Program-made: the position numbers and the translations under genes
Shown here: positions 33,207 through 41,990 of the stretch, in pieces
How positions within the stretch are numbered: the first letter of the stretch is position 1
How the letters are laid out: every line of letters starts with the position of its first letter
Notes under the pieces: model-generated
Told to the model about the DNA's origin: nothing
Seen by the model: the letters and a program-made list of their open reading frames with translations, nothing else
The model's database searches: none
Source: Gemmatimonas sp. UBA7669
GTDB lineage: Bacteria; Gemmatimonadota; Gemmatimonadetes; Gemmatimonadales; Gemmatimonadaceae
Direction of reading: 5' to 3'
Assembly: GCF_002483225.1 (NCBI RefSeq)
Contig: NZ_DLHL01000011.1
Coordinates: 62,001-126,000, forward strand
DNA: 64,000 nt

Positions 33207-34999
33207 TTCGCGAGATCGCGAATGGCCGCGGCCATGGCGGTCACACGCGCCTTGTCGCTGGCACCCGCCACATCACCTGCCACCGCGGCGGCAAGCGAGG
33301 TCAGCGCCGACTTGCGCGCCGCGCCGGACTGCTTTTCGGCAGCATCGAGCGCCGAGGCAATGGCCGTGGTTCGCGCGCTCGCGAGACCGTTGCCACGCAC
33401 CAACTGGTCGAGGTACGAACGCACCACCGGGAAGGCAGCCGGCCACACGAGCTTGGGCTGCGCCTGCGGATTGTACTCGGCCATGCGCACCAGCTTGGCG
33501 GCGGCGATTTCGTTGGCCGAGAGGTGTTCGTTGGGCACGAGTTCGAGGATGTCGAGACCGCGCGCCATTTCCGACGAGTAGATGTAGCCGTTGTACCAGT
33601 ACGCGCCCCATGAGCCGGCAATGGTGCCACGTGCGCGCGTGTTGGCCTCGGCAGCCGGCGCATCCACCGGTCCGCGATCGAAGAAGCCCACCTCGTACGG
33701 CTTGTCGGGATCGGTGAAGTCGATGAGGTTCACGCCACCCTGATACCAGCCTTGCACCATGAGGTCACGACCGGGCACGGGGATGAGCCCACCATTGTGC
33801 GAGACACAGTTTTCCTGGGCGCTCTGCGCGGTGCCGATCTTGAAGTAGGCGTGCTGCTTGTACTTGCGATCTTCACCAATGACCAGCGTGGTATTGCCGC
33901 CCATTTCGAGCGGATGCATGGCCTGACAGTTGGGCGAAGTGCCGCCGCCCCACTCGTCGGTGAAGACGACCTTCTTGCCATCGTTGCTGAACACGGCCGT
34001 GTGCCAGAGCGAGAAGTTGGTGTCGGCGACGGCGTCGAGACGCACGGGCTTCTCGGGGTTGGACACGTCCACCAGCAAACCGTGGCTGCCGCAGGAGCCG
34101 GCCAGCAGGCCCATCTCCGGATACGACGTCACGTCGTGGCAGTTGCGCGGTCCCGCGGCCGCCATCTGCGCCATCATGGCGCTATCGGCACCCGTGAGCG
34201 CACGCGGCGAGCGACGGCCACCACCACGCACCGGTGCCGGCGTGAGGCCGGTGAAGATGCGCGCACCGGTCACTACGGCGGCGTCCTGCGGACGGGTGAC
34301 GTCGACCTTGATGACGTCGAGACGGTAAAGCGAGTTGCTTTCGTCAGCCGGATCGGCGCCGTTCTTGCACTCCGCCATCTCGGTGGCAGGACGCGCGCCC
34401 TGCTGACCCGACACGTAGATGTACACGACGTTCTTGTTCTTCGGGTCGGGAATCAGCGTGTGCGTGTGCGAGCCTTTGCAGGTCTGCACGTTCTTGATGA
34501 GCTTCGGCGCGCGCGGGTTGGACACATCGTAGATGCGCACGCCGGCCATGTGATCCTTGGGGTCGGCCACACCGCCCTTGGCGCAGTCATTGCGATTGCC
34601 CGCGCCCTCTGCCGACACGAACAGCAGGTTGCCGTAGATGCTGGGGTCACCCTGCGAGGTGATGCAGGGCACCACGGACACCATGCTCGGCTTGGCCGGG
34701 TTGCTCACGTCCCAGATGGAGAAGCCGGCGAAGTTGCCCTGATAGACCAGGTTGCCCTTGAAGGCGAGGTCCGAGTTCACAAAGGTCAGACCCTGCAGCG
34801 TATCGAACTCGGCCGCCTTCCTGGTGGTGGACACCAGACGCATGCCCTTGATGGCTTCGCCCGCGTCATGCAGGCCGTGCTTGAGCCCGTTGCGCGGATC
34901 GGGGCCCGAGGGATACGTCTGGGCCGACACCAGTGATGGTGTGGACGCAGCCAGAGCAAGCAGGACGAGTGACGTCCTGAGCGAACGGACAGCAGGCAT
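33194..34999 (-). CDS. Secreted LVIVD-repeat beta-propeller protein
   Basis: A 601-residue protein with a signal peptide (MPAVRSLRTSLVLLALAAST, cleavage near VSAQ) and repeated propeller-like blades of the LVIVD kind (GNLVYQGNFAGFSIWDVSNPA, GVRIYDVSNPRAPKLI, GLLVDVSNPEKPVRL and NLIDFTDPDKPYEV). A strong AGGAG ribosome site lies upstream of the ATG at 34999, which fixes the start. It sits 80 bases after the DUF305 lipoprotein gene on the same strand, a pairing that probably reflects a shared envelope process. Surface or periplasmic; ligand and function unknown. Confidence 0.88.
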   Translation of the reverse strand: MPAVRSLRTSLVLLALAASTPSLVSAQTYPSGPDPRNGLKHGLHDAGEAIKGMRLVSTTRKAAEFDTLQGLTFVNSDLAFKGNLVYQGNFAGFSIWDVSNPAKPSMVSVVPCITSQGDPSIYGNLLFVSAEGAGNRNDCAKGGVADPKDHMAGVRIYDVSNPRAPKLIKNVQTCKGSHTHTLIPDPKNKNVVYIYVSGQQGARPATEMAECKNGADPADESNSLYRLDVIKVDVTRPQDAAVVTGARIFTGLTPAPVRGGGRRSPRALTGADSAMMAQMAAAGPRNCHDVTSYPEMGLLAGSCGSHGLLVDVSNPEKPVRLDAVADTNFSLWHTAVFSNDGKKVVFTDEWGGGTSPNCQAMHPLEMGGNTTLVIGEDRKYKQHAYFKIGTAQSAQENCVSHNGGLIPVPGRDLMVQGWYQGGVNLIDFTDPDKPYEVGFFDRGPVDAPAAEANTRARGTIAGSWGAYWYNGYIYSSEMARGLDILELVPNEHLSANEIAAAKLVRMAEYNPQAQPKLVWPAAFPVVRSYLDQLVRGNGLASARTTAIASALDAAEKQSGAARKSALTSLAAAVAGDVAGASDKARVTAMAAAIRDLANATR

Positions 35000-35079
35000 C
35001 GTGTGAAACTCCTGGTGGGGAATTGAGGCGGGAACGTACGGGCAGCACCATGCCGAAGCACGGCGAAGCAGGGTGCAGA

Positions 35080-35748
35080 CTACAGGTCCAACAGCATCAC
35101 GCGCATGAGACCGATTTCGGCCGACTGCGTGGACTCCACGTCGTTGGCAAACACCGAGATGTCCACTTCCTGACCGGCGCGCGGGGCCGCAAAGAGATCC
35201 CGCACCATCGTCAACGCACCTTCGTGGTGGCGGATCATGTAGGTGAGGAAGAGGCGATCGAACTCGCCGCCCTTGGCGGCGGCCAGGCGATCCATTTCTT
35301 CGGCCGTGAGCATGCCGTGCATGGTCATGCTGCGCCACGAGGACGTATCGGGCACAAACTGCTTGTAGTGCCGCAGCCAGTCCTGCATGAGCACGATCTC
35401 GCCGGCCTGCGAGAGATCGATCTTCTGGGCGAGCTTGAGCACGCGTGGATTGGCACCGGCCGCGCCGGCCAGGCGCGTCATGGCCACCGCCTGTGCGTGA
35501 TGCGCAATCATGCCCTGCATGAAGCGCACGTCGGCTTCGGTGATGAGCGAGCCGCTCGGCAGTGTGACCGGTGGCAGGCCGGCGCCGTGGTCATGCGCGG
35601 CCGCCGGCGCGTGACCGGCGTGCGCGTCGGCGACAGGGGCTACTGGGGCGGCAGCGGGGGAAGGCGCAGGGTTGCTGCTGCAGGCCGCGAGTTGCATGGC
35701 GGCACAGAGCACGAGGCCAAGACGCCGCGTGTTGGGTCGAACGACCAT
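35080..35748 (-). CDS. DUF305 lipoprotein
   Basis: A 222-residue protein with a lipobox (LAACSS, cysteine near residue 23), a histidine- and alanine-rich linker (DAHAGHAPAAAHDHGAG) and the DUF305 ferritin-like helical domain. The domain shows the two typical motifs: DVRFMQGMIAHHAQAVAMT near residue 74 and FLTYMIRHHEGALTMV near residue 168. The histidine/methionine pairs suggest metal binding; copper or silver roles are proposed for some relatives. The LVIVD gene follows. A possible 16-codon leader frame precedes the start. Confidence 0.92.
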   Translation of the reverse strand: MVVRPNTRRLGLVLCAAMQLAACSSNPAPSPAAAPVAPVADAHAGHAPAAAHDHGAGLPPVTLPSGSLITEADVRFMQGMIAHHAQAVAMTRLAGAAGANPRVLKLAQKIDLSQAGEIVLMQDWLRHYKQFVPDTSSWRSMTMHGMLTAEEMDRLAAAKGGEFDRLFLTYMIRHHEGALTMVRDLFAAPRAGQEVDISVFANDVESTQSAEIGLMRVMLLDL

Positions 35749-35757
35749 TTCCGTCGA

Positions 35758-35808
35758 TCAGAATGGAGGTGGGAGGTACGACAGGCTGCCCGGCGCGGGC
35801 GCAGCCAT
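35758..35808 (-). CDS. Possible 16-codon leader peptide upstream of DUF305
   Basis: An ATG at 35808 opens a 16-codon frame, MAAPAPGSLSYLPPPF, that ends 9 bases before the DUF305 ATG. TATTCT sits at 35815-35820, exactly 6 bases before this ATG, the same spacing as at other candidate leaderless starts in the window. The run of three prolines near the end is a known ribosome-slowing context. DUF305 itself has no clear ribosome site, so translation could reinitiate from this frame. This is speculative. Confidence 0.25.
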   Translation of the reverse strand: MAAPAPGSLSYLPPPF

Positions 35809-35852
35809 CCTCTCAGAATAACGCACCAGCGCCGGAAGTGTGGACGGACCGA

Positions 35853-36875
35853 TCAGTCCCGTATGAATGATGTGTATTGGCGCGGGGGCGCTGGGACAGG
35901 CAGGGCGTTGGACCCAGTCACCCGACCGGCCAGCAGCACATACAGGAATCCGTTCATTTCCCCCACCAGCTCCGTATGCAGGATACGGTTGTCCGGATTG
36001 GGATGTGCAAGCAGTTCAACCTGGCTCGCGAGGTCGCGCCAACGGTGGAACGCGCCGGACGAGTCGTGGCGCAGCACGCGCGCTGAGGCTGTCCGACCCC
36101 ACCAGGTCCGCATGCGCTCCGTGGCGCGCCAGGTGCCGCCGGAGTCCGAGACCACCTTGCGACCGTCCAAGCGAATCTCGCGGTCGTCATAGGCGACTAC
36201 GTACAGTCGGCGTGCGGTGTGCGCGGCCAGCCAGGCATCCAAAGTGGGCCCATGCCGCGCTTCGAAGTTGTAGTTGGCATCGAGAAAAGCCAGACGATCA
36301 AGCCATGCCGGCAAGGTGTCCTGCGATTCGATGAGCCCGAACATCAGTGACCCGCCGCCGCTATGCCCACTCAGCGTCACGCGCAGGTGGGGCGAGTGGC
36401 CGTACTGCGCCGTCACCTCTGCAGCGACCGAGTCGCGCAGCGCTTGCAGCAGTAGGCGAATGCGCCGGTTGGCGTCGGTGTACCCGCGGTTTTGTCGCCA
36501 CGCCGGCCAGCTCTTGCCGGCCGCTTCGAGATAGACCACCACCAGATTGGACAGTCCGCGCGCACGGGCGGCGCGCGTTTGTGCGGCGATGTGCTGAATG
36601 TCGAAGCGCCAGATCGTGGAGTCGACCATCGCACGGCCCATGGTCTCGGCCGTGCTGTTGCCGTTGGGCAGGGCATAGAACACCAGGCCAATGGTGTCGC
36701 TCATCCCACGCCCCGTAGGCATCACCACAGTGGCTGTGACTCCACTGTCGGGCGTCAGCACCCGAATGCGTTCATCAACGGCTGGCCCCTGCGCCTCTGC
36801 TGCGTGCAGCGCGCAGAAGGTGGACATGCTTGCAGCCCACACATGGTATACGAAAGCTCCAAAGCCAAAGCGCAT
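35853..36875 (-). CDS. Secreted alpha/beta hydrolase
   Basis: A 340-residue protein with a hydrophobic N-terminus (FGAFVYHVWAASMSTFCALHA) that looks like a signal peptide. The nucleophile elbow GHSGGGSLMFG, with the catalytic serine near residue 172, marks it as an alpha/beta hydrolase; LGLIESQDTLPAWLDRLAFLDANYNFE follows with the likely acid. The start is uncertain: the ATG at 36875 lies inside a strong hairpin, and a downstream ATG at 36827 would still keep part of the signal. The gene is isolated between DUF305 and DUF5916 genes on the same strand. The substrate is unknown. Confidence 0.75.
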   Translation of the reverse strand: MRFGFGAFVYHVWAASMSTFCALHAAEAQGPAVDERIRVLTPDSGVTATVVMPTGRGMSDTIGLVFYALPNGNSTAETMGRAMVDSTIWRFDIQHIAAQTRAARARGLSNLVVVYLEAAGKSWPAWRQNRGYTDANRRIRLLLQALRDSVAAEVTAQYGHSPHLRVTLSGHSGGGSLMFGLIESQDTLPAWLDRLAFLDANYNFEARHGPTLDAWLAAHTARRLYVVAYDDREIRLDGRKVVSDSGGTWRATERMRTWWGRTASARVLRHDSSGAFHRWRDLASQVELLAHPNPDNRILHTELVGEMNGFLYVLLAGRVTGSNALPVPAPPRQYTSFIRD

Positions 36876-36902
36876 GAGGCTATTCTCGCCTCATGCGCTT
36901 TG
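36866..36902. terminator. 15-bp perfect hairpin between DUF5916 and hydrolase genes
   Basis: CAAAGCGCATGAGGC (36866-36880) and its exact inverted copy (36888-36902) flank a 7-base loop. The left arm contains the ATG of the hydrolase. On the minus strand the hairpin starts 31 bases after the DUF5916 stop and is followed by GCTTTGG, a poor T-tract. It may end the DUF5916 transcript, hide the hydrolase start codon, or both. Confidence 0.6.
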
Positions 36903-36932
36903 ATCTGGCAATACGTGGAACCGATTGGCGCG

Positions 36933-39488
36933 TCAGCGACCGAGCCAGTAGCTGGCCTTGACCAGGAAGACGTTGTCGGGCCGGCGTTCGAAGATGCGCG
37001 AGTAACCCTGGGTGACGCCGAACTGATCGGGGTTGGCATCGCTCGCGTCCCGGCCCTGCGTCCAGACGAAGAACAGCACCGAGCCGGGACGATACTCCCA
37101 GCGCACGACGTTGTTGGTGCGCAACTGCCCGAAGCGGAAACCCTGCGGGTTGCCACGCGCCGTGTAAGGCCGGAAGCGCTCGTCGCGATCGGACGAACGA
37201 CCATCAGCCAACGCCCGCCAGTCGGTGTAGTAGCCGGTGCTCACGAAGGGTTGCACGTAGCTCTCGACGCTCAGCGTTGGCGTGAGCGTGTAATTGATGC
37301 GTGCCGTGACCGAGCCGGTGCGCTGGTACAGGCGAGCAAAGGTGTACGACGTGACGCCGTTGTCGACGAAGTTGCCGTTCCACTGTTGATCGTCGATGTT
37401 GCGCGTGTAGTTCAGGTTGATACTGCCGTTGAACTGGGTGCCGAAGCGCACATTGGCGCCGGTATGGATGTTCCAGCTGCTGCCCAGCCCATCGAGTCGG
37501 CGTCCCACGCTGCCGCCGATGTTGGGTGCCACGCTCTTGCGCCCATCACCGTTGAGGTTGAACCAGCTGTTGAGACGCGCGGGGCGGAAGATTTCCGGCC
37601 CGCCGCGGGAGTCACGGTCGGAATAGGCCGGCACGAGGTCATTGAAGCCGATGCCACCGTTGACGTTCCAGAAGTTCTTGAGTTCGCCCCAGCCGTTCAC
37701 GTTGCCGCCATTGCCCAACAGGAGGCCCGAGGTGTTGCGGAACTGCCAGGCATTGAAGTTGGCCTGGGCGCGACGGAACATGGCTACCGGCGTAACCGGA
37801 CGCAGGGCAAACCACAGCGACTGGCCCATCTCGTCACTGCGCGTGCGGAAGCCGAGGTCGTTGATCTCGAAACCTGGCGTCATGTACCACACACTCGTAT
37901 GCAGCCGCGTGATGCCGCCGCCCTGCTTCTCGAGCGCCCCCTGCACCATCATGCCCGAGAGACTGGTGCGTGTGCTGTCGTAGGTGAGATGGTCAGCGTC
38001 CGGGCGCTGATAGAGATGCACGTTCGAGCGCTGTGTGAGCGCGATGGACTTGGCGGTGCCGGTCACATGCGAGCCGGCCATCTGTCCGGACACCTGCCAG
38101 CGGTTGTTGCCGAAGCGGTGCCGGCCATCGAGACCGCCGCTCCACGCAGTGCCGCGCAGAATGTCCTGCGTCCACTGATCGGTTTGGCGCGCGGTGTTGG
38201 TGACCATGAGCCCGATGCCGCTGTTACCACCGCGCAAATCCTGCTGCAAACGCAGCACGGCATAGTTGGTCTGCGGCTCGATGGTGCGGAGCTGTGTGCC
38301 CTGTTCGCGCTGCGTGATGGCATCGATGAAACCCACCGACAGGCCGTTGCCCAGTCGACCGGTGACCTTGGCGGCGCCAATGATGCGCGACTGCAGTGGT
38401 GACGCTGCGTCACCGAAGTTTCCGCGCAGCTGTGGTGAGCGCCCGATGCGTCGTGAATAGAAGAGGCCCGTGCACTGGCCGTCGTTGCAGTCGATGTCGT
38501 AGCGGAAGATGCCCACACCTTCCAGAAAGAAGGGGCGACGCTCGGCGAAGAACTGCTCGAAGGCCGAGAGGTTGAGCACACCCGGGTCGGCTTCCACCTG
38601 ACCGAAGTCGGGATTCACCGCCGCGTCGAGCGTGATGTTGGATGTGAGCCCCACCTTGATGTCTGCGCCGACCTGCGTGGCCGCGGCATTGCGCGGCGTG
38701 CCATTGCCCAACGGGCTCGCGCCGTACTTGGCCACGCTATAGGGCATGAGTTCCATGCGGCGCGGCGCGGGCAGGTTGGAGAAGCCAGGCACCGAGGCCC
38801 ACTGACTCACCATGCCGGTCTTGGAGCGACGGAAGAGCGGCCACGAAATGCGCTCCCCACGTCGGGCGATACGCCGCATGACCAGCAGACCGAACGTGTT
38901 GTCGCCCTGCGGGACGTAGCGCAGCTGACTGAGTGGAATGCGGTACTCTGCGGTCCAGCCGAGCGAGTCGATCTGCGCCGCGCCTTCCCACACGGCGTTC
39001 CAGCCCCAGTCCTCGTTGCCGTCGTTGAACATGTAGCCGTCGGACATGGTACCGGCCGGCGTGAGACGGAACATGTAGCCGGTTCGCTTGTCGTTGTACG
39101 AGTCAATGCCGATGATCACATCATCGGACAGCGCCATGCCGTCGCGCCGCTGCAACACGGACAGCAGGCTGTCGGGATGCGGATCGTAGGCGCGCACGAG
39201 CACGTAGAGATTGCGCGTGTCATAGGCAATGCGCGCCTCGGTGCGGAACGACGGATCACCGTCTTCCGTTGGCTCCCACTGACGGAACGCCGTAATGGGT
39301 GTGGCCGACAGCCAGGTGTCGTCGTCAGCGCGACCATCAATGCGTGGCGCGCGAATGGCCTTGTCGGGATCACGGGGCGTAAGGCCCACCATGATCGGGA
39401 TGGGCATGGCGCCGGCGGCGTCAACAGGCGGTGTGGCAGGCGCAGTATTCGCGGACGCGATCTGCAGGAGCAAGGCGACGAACCGCAT
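36933..39488 (-). CDS. DUF5916/CBM9-type outer-membrane protein (intact)
   Basis: An 851-residue secreted protein and the intact relative of the broken gene at 510-2813. After a short signal peptide (MRFVALLLQIASANTAPATP) comes a family 9-like carbohydrate-binding domain (APRIDGRADDDTWLSATPI near residue 47, then ARIAYDTRNLYVLVRAYDP). A large DUF5916 barrel follows with the signature FFAERRPFFLEGVGIFRYD near residue 310 and DCNDGQC with two cysteines. It ends in an aromatic-rich strand (FLVKASYWLGR), as outer-membrane barrels do. TATACC near 39586-39591 could be its -10, giving a leader of about 95 bases. Role unknown. Confidence 0.9.
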   Translation of the reverse strand: MRFVALLLQIASANTAPATPPVDAAGAMPIPIMVGLTPRDPDKAIRAPRIDGRADDDTWLSATPITAFRQWEPTEDGDPSFRTEARIAYDTRNLYVLVRAYDPHPDSLLSVLQRRDGMALSDDVIIGIDSYNDKRTGYMFRLTPAGTMSDGYMFNDGNEDWGWNAVWEGAAQIDSLGWTAEYRIPLSQLRYVPQGDNTFGLLVMRRIARRGERISWPLFRRSKTGMVSQWASVPGFSNLPAPRRMELMPYSVAKYGASPLGNGTPRNAAATQVGADIKVGLTSNITLDAAVNPDFGQVEADPGVLNLSAFEQFFAERRPFFLEGVGIFRYDIDCNDGQCTGLFYSRRIGRSPQLRGNFGDAASPLQSRIIGAAKVTGRLGNGLSVGFIDAITQREQGTQLRTIEPQTNYAVLRLQQDLRGGNSGIGLMVTNTARQTDQWTQDILRGTAWSGGLDGRHRFGNNRWQVSGQMAGSHVTGTAKSIALTQRSNVHLYQRPDADHLTYDSTRTSLSGMMVQGALEKQGGGITRLHTSVWYMTPGFEINDLGFRTRSDEMGQSLWFALRPVTPVAMFRRAQANFNAWQFRNTSGLLLGNGGNVNGWGELKNFWNVNGGIGFNDLVPAYSDRDSRGGPEIFRPARLNSWFNLNGDGRKSVAPNIGGSVGRRLDGLGSSWNIHTGANVRFGTQFNGSINLNYTRNIDDQQWNGNFVDNGVTSYTFARLYQRTGSVTARINYTLTPTLSVESYVQPFVSTGYYTDWRALADGRSSDRDERFRPYTARGNPQGFRFGQLRTNNVVRWEYRPGSVLFFVWTQGRDASDANPDQFGVTQGYSRIFERRPDNVFLVKASYWLGR

Positions 39489-39707
39489 GGCGAGCGGGTT
39501 GGGGGCACGGGGAGTGTTGCAATCCGACCGTTGGACGCCTCAACCACGCAAAAGGGTTGGATCGAGTTTCGCGAAGAGCGCAAAAGGTATACATCCTTCG
39601 TCTCGTCACGTCACTCGGCCCTTCTTCGTGCGCCTGGTACCACCAGACGGTGATGAGCCGCGATGCAGCTCAGAACGTCGGCAGTGCCGGTATCCTCACT
39701 GTGTCAT

Positions 39708-40532
39708 TCACACACGCCGCAGTTGATCCGCGTGTGGCAGCTCGTCGGCCGGCACGTTGTAGCGCACGCGCCGCAACGTGAAGGTGCCGTAGGTAAAGGG
39801 CTCACGGTCGCGGTAGTGCCAGATGGCATCACCCTGACTGGCCAGTCGCACGCCGCCAAAGTCGCGGTAGAAGCGCAGCGGGGTGGTCCAGCGGAATCCG
39901 TCCGCGTCCAGAAAGTGGCGGTCATCGGAGCTGAAGTTCACCAGATCGCCGTGGACGTCAAATTCGAGTGAAGCATGCACCGTGTCCCCACCGCTCCGGA
40001 ACGCCACGTCCACCTGTCGTTCGCTTTGTTCCTTCCAGGTGAGACGCGAATCGAGCAGGGCGGCTGGCATCATGATGCACCAGTCGTTGAGCACCGTGAC
40101 GGACTCCGCGCGGTGCAGCGCTTGACCTGACTCGCGAACCACCGGCAGCAAACCCAGCAGGCGAATGTCCATGCTGGCGTCGGTGCTGTTGTAGGCATGC
40201 ACTCCGTGCACGGGCAGCCCGAACATGTGCGTGTGCAACAGAAAGAGCCGCGTGGGCGGGTGCACGAAGCTCACCTGCAGCACGGGCGTTTCCATGGGCG
40301 GCTGATCGGGGGCGCGATACAGCGTGGCATGCATGTCAATGACCGCGTTGTGTACTCGGGGCTTTCCTACCACGCCGCAGCGCCGCAGATAGGTGGCCAC
40401 GGGTGTGGGCAGTGCCACAAGGTCCGCCTCGGTCACGAGGTCTGCCGAGCCGCTGCTGTCATTGCTCGACAATTGAGCGGCCACCGCGCGGTCGAGCGCG
40501 GCATCAAAACGCTGGTCGGTAAACGAGCACAT
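39708..40532 (-). CDS. DUF6544/DUF6920-type protein
   Basis: A 274-residue protein with the block LPTPVATYLRRCGVVGKPRVH near residue 40, which is the hallmark of the DUF6544/DUF6920 group. It continues with a beta-rich domain (TRLFLLHTHMFGLPVHGVHAY, SRLTWKEQSERQVDVAF) and a C-terminal WTTPLRFYRDFGGVRLASQGDAIWHY repeat. No signal peptide is evident. Proteins of this group are uncharacterised. It is followed after about 220 bases by the DUF5916 gene but has its own spacing. The name rests on recognition of the motif only. Confidence 0.7.
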   Translation of the reverse strand: MCSFTDQRFDAALDRAVAAQLSSNDSSGSADLVTEADLVALPTPVATYLRRCGVVGKPRVHNAVIDMHATLYRAPDQPPMETPVLQVSFVHPPTRLFLLHTHMFGLPVHGVHAYNSTDASMDIRLLGLLPVVRESGQALHRAESVTVLNDWCIMMPAALLDSRLTWKEQSERQVDVAFRSGGDTVHASLEFDVHGDLVNFSSDDRHFLDADGFRWTTPLRFYRDFGGVRLASQGDAIWHYRDREPFTYGTFTLRRVRYNVPADELPHADQLRRV

Positions 40533-40624
40533 GAGCGACCCCTTGGCAGGTGGGCTGTCACGACAACCGCCGCGCCAGTTGAGCGCGGCCTACCTCTCAG
40601 CCTGCCACCACCTTGCTGGTCTGC

Positions 40625-41164
40625 CTATCGGGCGAAACCTGACCGGTCGACGGTGAAATACACGGCCTCGCGTGCGGGATCAGCCGGCGAGGCGGCGCGC
40701 GAGTGGAACTGCGCGCCGATGCGTTCGAGCGCCCGTTGTGAGCGCGTGTTGTCCACGCCGACGTGAAACCAGACCCGTTCGGCCCACTGGAAACTGTGCG
40801 CCAGCATGAGCCGCTTGAGCTCGCCGTTCCAGCGCCCGCCCCAGTGACTGCAGGCGAGAAAGGTGTAGCCGATGGCCACTTCGCGCGCGGTGGCGTTCCA
40901 CTCGTACCAACGGGAGCTGCCAATAAGCGCGCCCGTTGTGGCGTCGTGCACCACGAGCATGCCGCCGTTCGTGGTTCCCGCCAGTGCGAGACCGGAATCA
41001 AGGAAGCGCTGAAAGACGTCGCGCTGCCAGCGTGTGGGCTCAGGGTGCTGTTCCCAGATGCGCGGGTCGCTGGCCACGGCGTAGAGCGCGTCGGCATCGG
41101 CCGGCGTGAACGGGCGGGCGGTGACGAGCGCGCCGCTCAGGCTGGGTTTCCAGTCGGGGGACAT
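40625..41164 (-). CDS. GNAT-family N-acetyltransferase
   Basis: A 179-residue acetyltransferase of the Acetyltransf_3 type. It opens with LVTARPFTPADADALYAVASDPRIWE, the usual RimJ/RimL-like start, and has IGSSRWYEWN...REVAIGYTFLACSHWGGRWNGELKRLML in the acetyl-CoA region and VGVDNTRSQRALERIGAQF near the end. The substrate is unknown; relatives acetylate protein N-termini or small amines. The start at 41164 lies 5 bases after the VapC-type stop, so it may be read as the third gene of the toxin-antitoxin transcript. A longer frame upstream overlaps the toxin gene and is not preferred. Confidence 0.88.
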   Translation of the reverse strand: MSPDWKPSLSGALVTARPFTPADADALYAVASDPRIWEQHPEPTRWQRDVFQRFLDSGLALAGTTNGGMLVVHDATTGALIGSSRWYEWNATAREVAIGYTFLACSHWGGRWNGELKRLMLAHSFQWAERVWFHVGVDNTRSQRALERIGAQFHSRAASPADPAREAVYFTVDRSGFAR

Positions 41165-41168
41165 ACGG

Positions 41169-41597
41169 TCAAAGCACGATGAGATGTCGAGGCTCAGCGC
41201 CAAAAACGGCCGCAGCAGGTATAGAGCGATCGAAGGTCACCAAGCGCCCATGGTGTCTGACCGCAAGTGCGAGCAGATACAGATCCGTGAGATGTCGCCC
41301 ATTCAGCACCGCACTCGTGTTGATGTAAAGCGAATCGAGTACGGAAACGTCATCGGTCCAAAACTGGTGCGCCGCGTGTCTGGTAGCTTCCGCCAGCCGT
41401 TCCGCCACCACCGGAAAGGGTCGCGCATTCGGGTAGGCTGGCGAGGACATGATACGCAGGCAGCCGTTCTGTGTGATTGGACACGATGCCCAACCCAGAT
41501 CACCGTGCGTTGCGAACCACTCCATTGCTACGTGATGGGAGACATGTGCCGCATCGAGCAGCGCTATCAGCACGTTCACGTCAAGTAGCGCGCGCAT
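41169..41597 (-). CDS. vapC: PIN-domain toxin, VapC type
   Basis: A 142-residue PIN-domain protein with the expected acidic residues: D6 in LLDVNVLIALLDAAHV, a conserved N-terminal aspartate, an E near 42 region, and the C-terminal LTDLYLLALAVRHHGRLVTFD with two further aspartates. VapC toxins are Mg-dependent ribonucleases that cut tRNA or rRNA sites. The subfamily with 'NGCLRIMSSPAYPN' in the middle is common in TA modules. It starts 29 bases after the antitoxin gene. Target RNA cannot be predicted. Confidence 0.88.
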   Translation of the reverse strand: MRALLDVNVLIALLDAAHVSHHVAMEWFATHGDLGWASCPITQNGCLRIMSSPAYPNARPFPVVAERLAEATRHAAHQFWTDDVSVLDSLYINTSAVLNGRHLTDLYLLALAVRHHGRLVTFDRSIPAAAVFGAEPRHLIVL

Positions 41598-41626
41598 GGC
41601 AACAGGAAGTTGTGGCTGCAGGCCGC

Positions 41627-41869
41627 TCAGTATGCGTCGTCCCTACGCAACTCATCGATGAGTGCGTTGGTCACCACCGCATCACCAGCGGGAAACGGAC
41701 GAAAGCCATAGACGGCCGAGGGCTCACGTACCACACTCGACGACTCGGCCGTGGTCAGTGCGCGGCGCAACAACTCCGAGACCACCTGACCGGCGGTCTT
41801 TTTTTCCCGGCGCGCCCGCTCCTTGGCGGCTTCGAGCACGTCGTCGTCGATGTCGAGGGTGGTGCGCAT
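41627..41869 (-). CDS. vapB: Ribbon-helix-helix antitoxin, VapB type
   Basis: An 80-residue protein with an N-terminal ribbon-helix-helix (MRTTLDIDDDVLEAAKERAR then KKTAGQVVSELLRRAL) and a C-terminal extended tail (GFRPFPAGDAVVTNALIDEL) of the kind that wraps the PIN toxin. It neutralises the toxin and represses the pair's promoter. The ATG at 41869 lies at the edge of a palindrome that would be its operator. It is the first gene of the module. Confidence 0.85.
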   Translation of the reverse strand: MRTTLDIDDDVLEAAKERARREKKTAGQVVSELLRRALTTAESSSVVREPSAVYGFRPFPAGDAVVTNALIDELRRDDAY

Positions 41870-41905
41870 GCATCAGATGATAATGCATCTGATGCACCAT
41901 GGCAA
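41867..41905 (-). promoter_or_regulatory. Promoter and palindromic operator of the VapBC-type module
   Basis: On the minus strand TTGCCA (41900-41905), a 17-base spacer, and TATCAT (41877-41882) are followed by 7 bases and the vapB ATG. A 10-bp inverted repeat TGCATCAGAT/ATCTGATGCA (41869-41878 and 41887-41896, 8-base gap) covers the spacer, the -10 and the start codon. A bound ribbon-helix-helix dimer pair would block RNA polymerase, fitting autorepression. Confidence 0.75.
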
Positions 41906-41990
41906 CTCCTGGTCGTTGGCGATCCGACTTAGGTGCGCGACTGGGGTTATGGTCATATGTACGACACCCAAACGCTTCCCGCACCCACAC

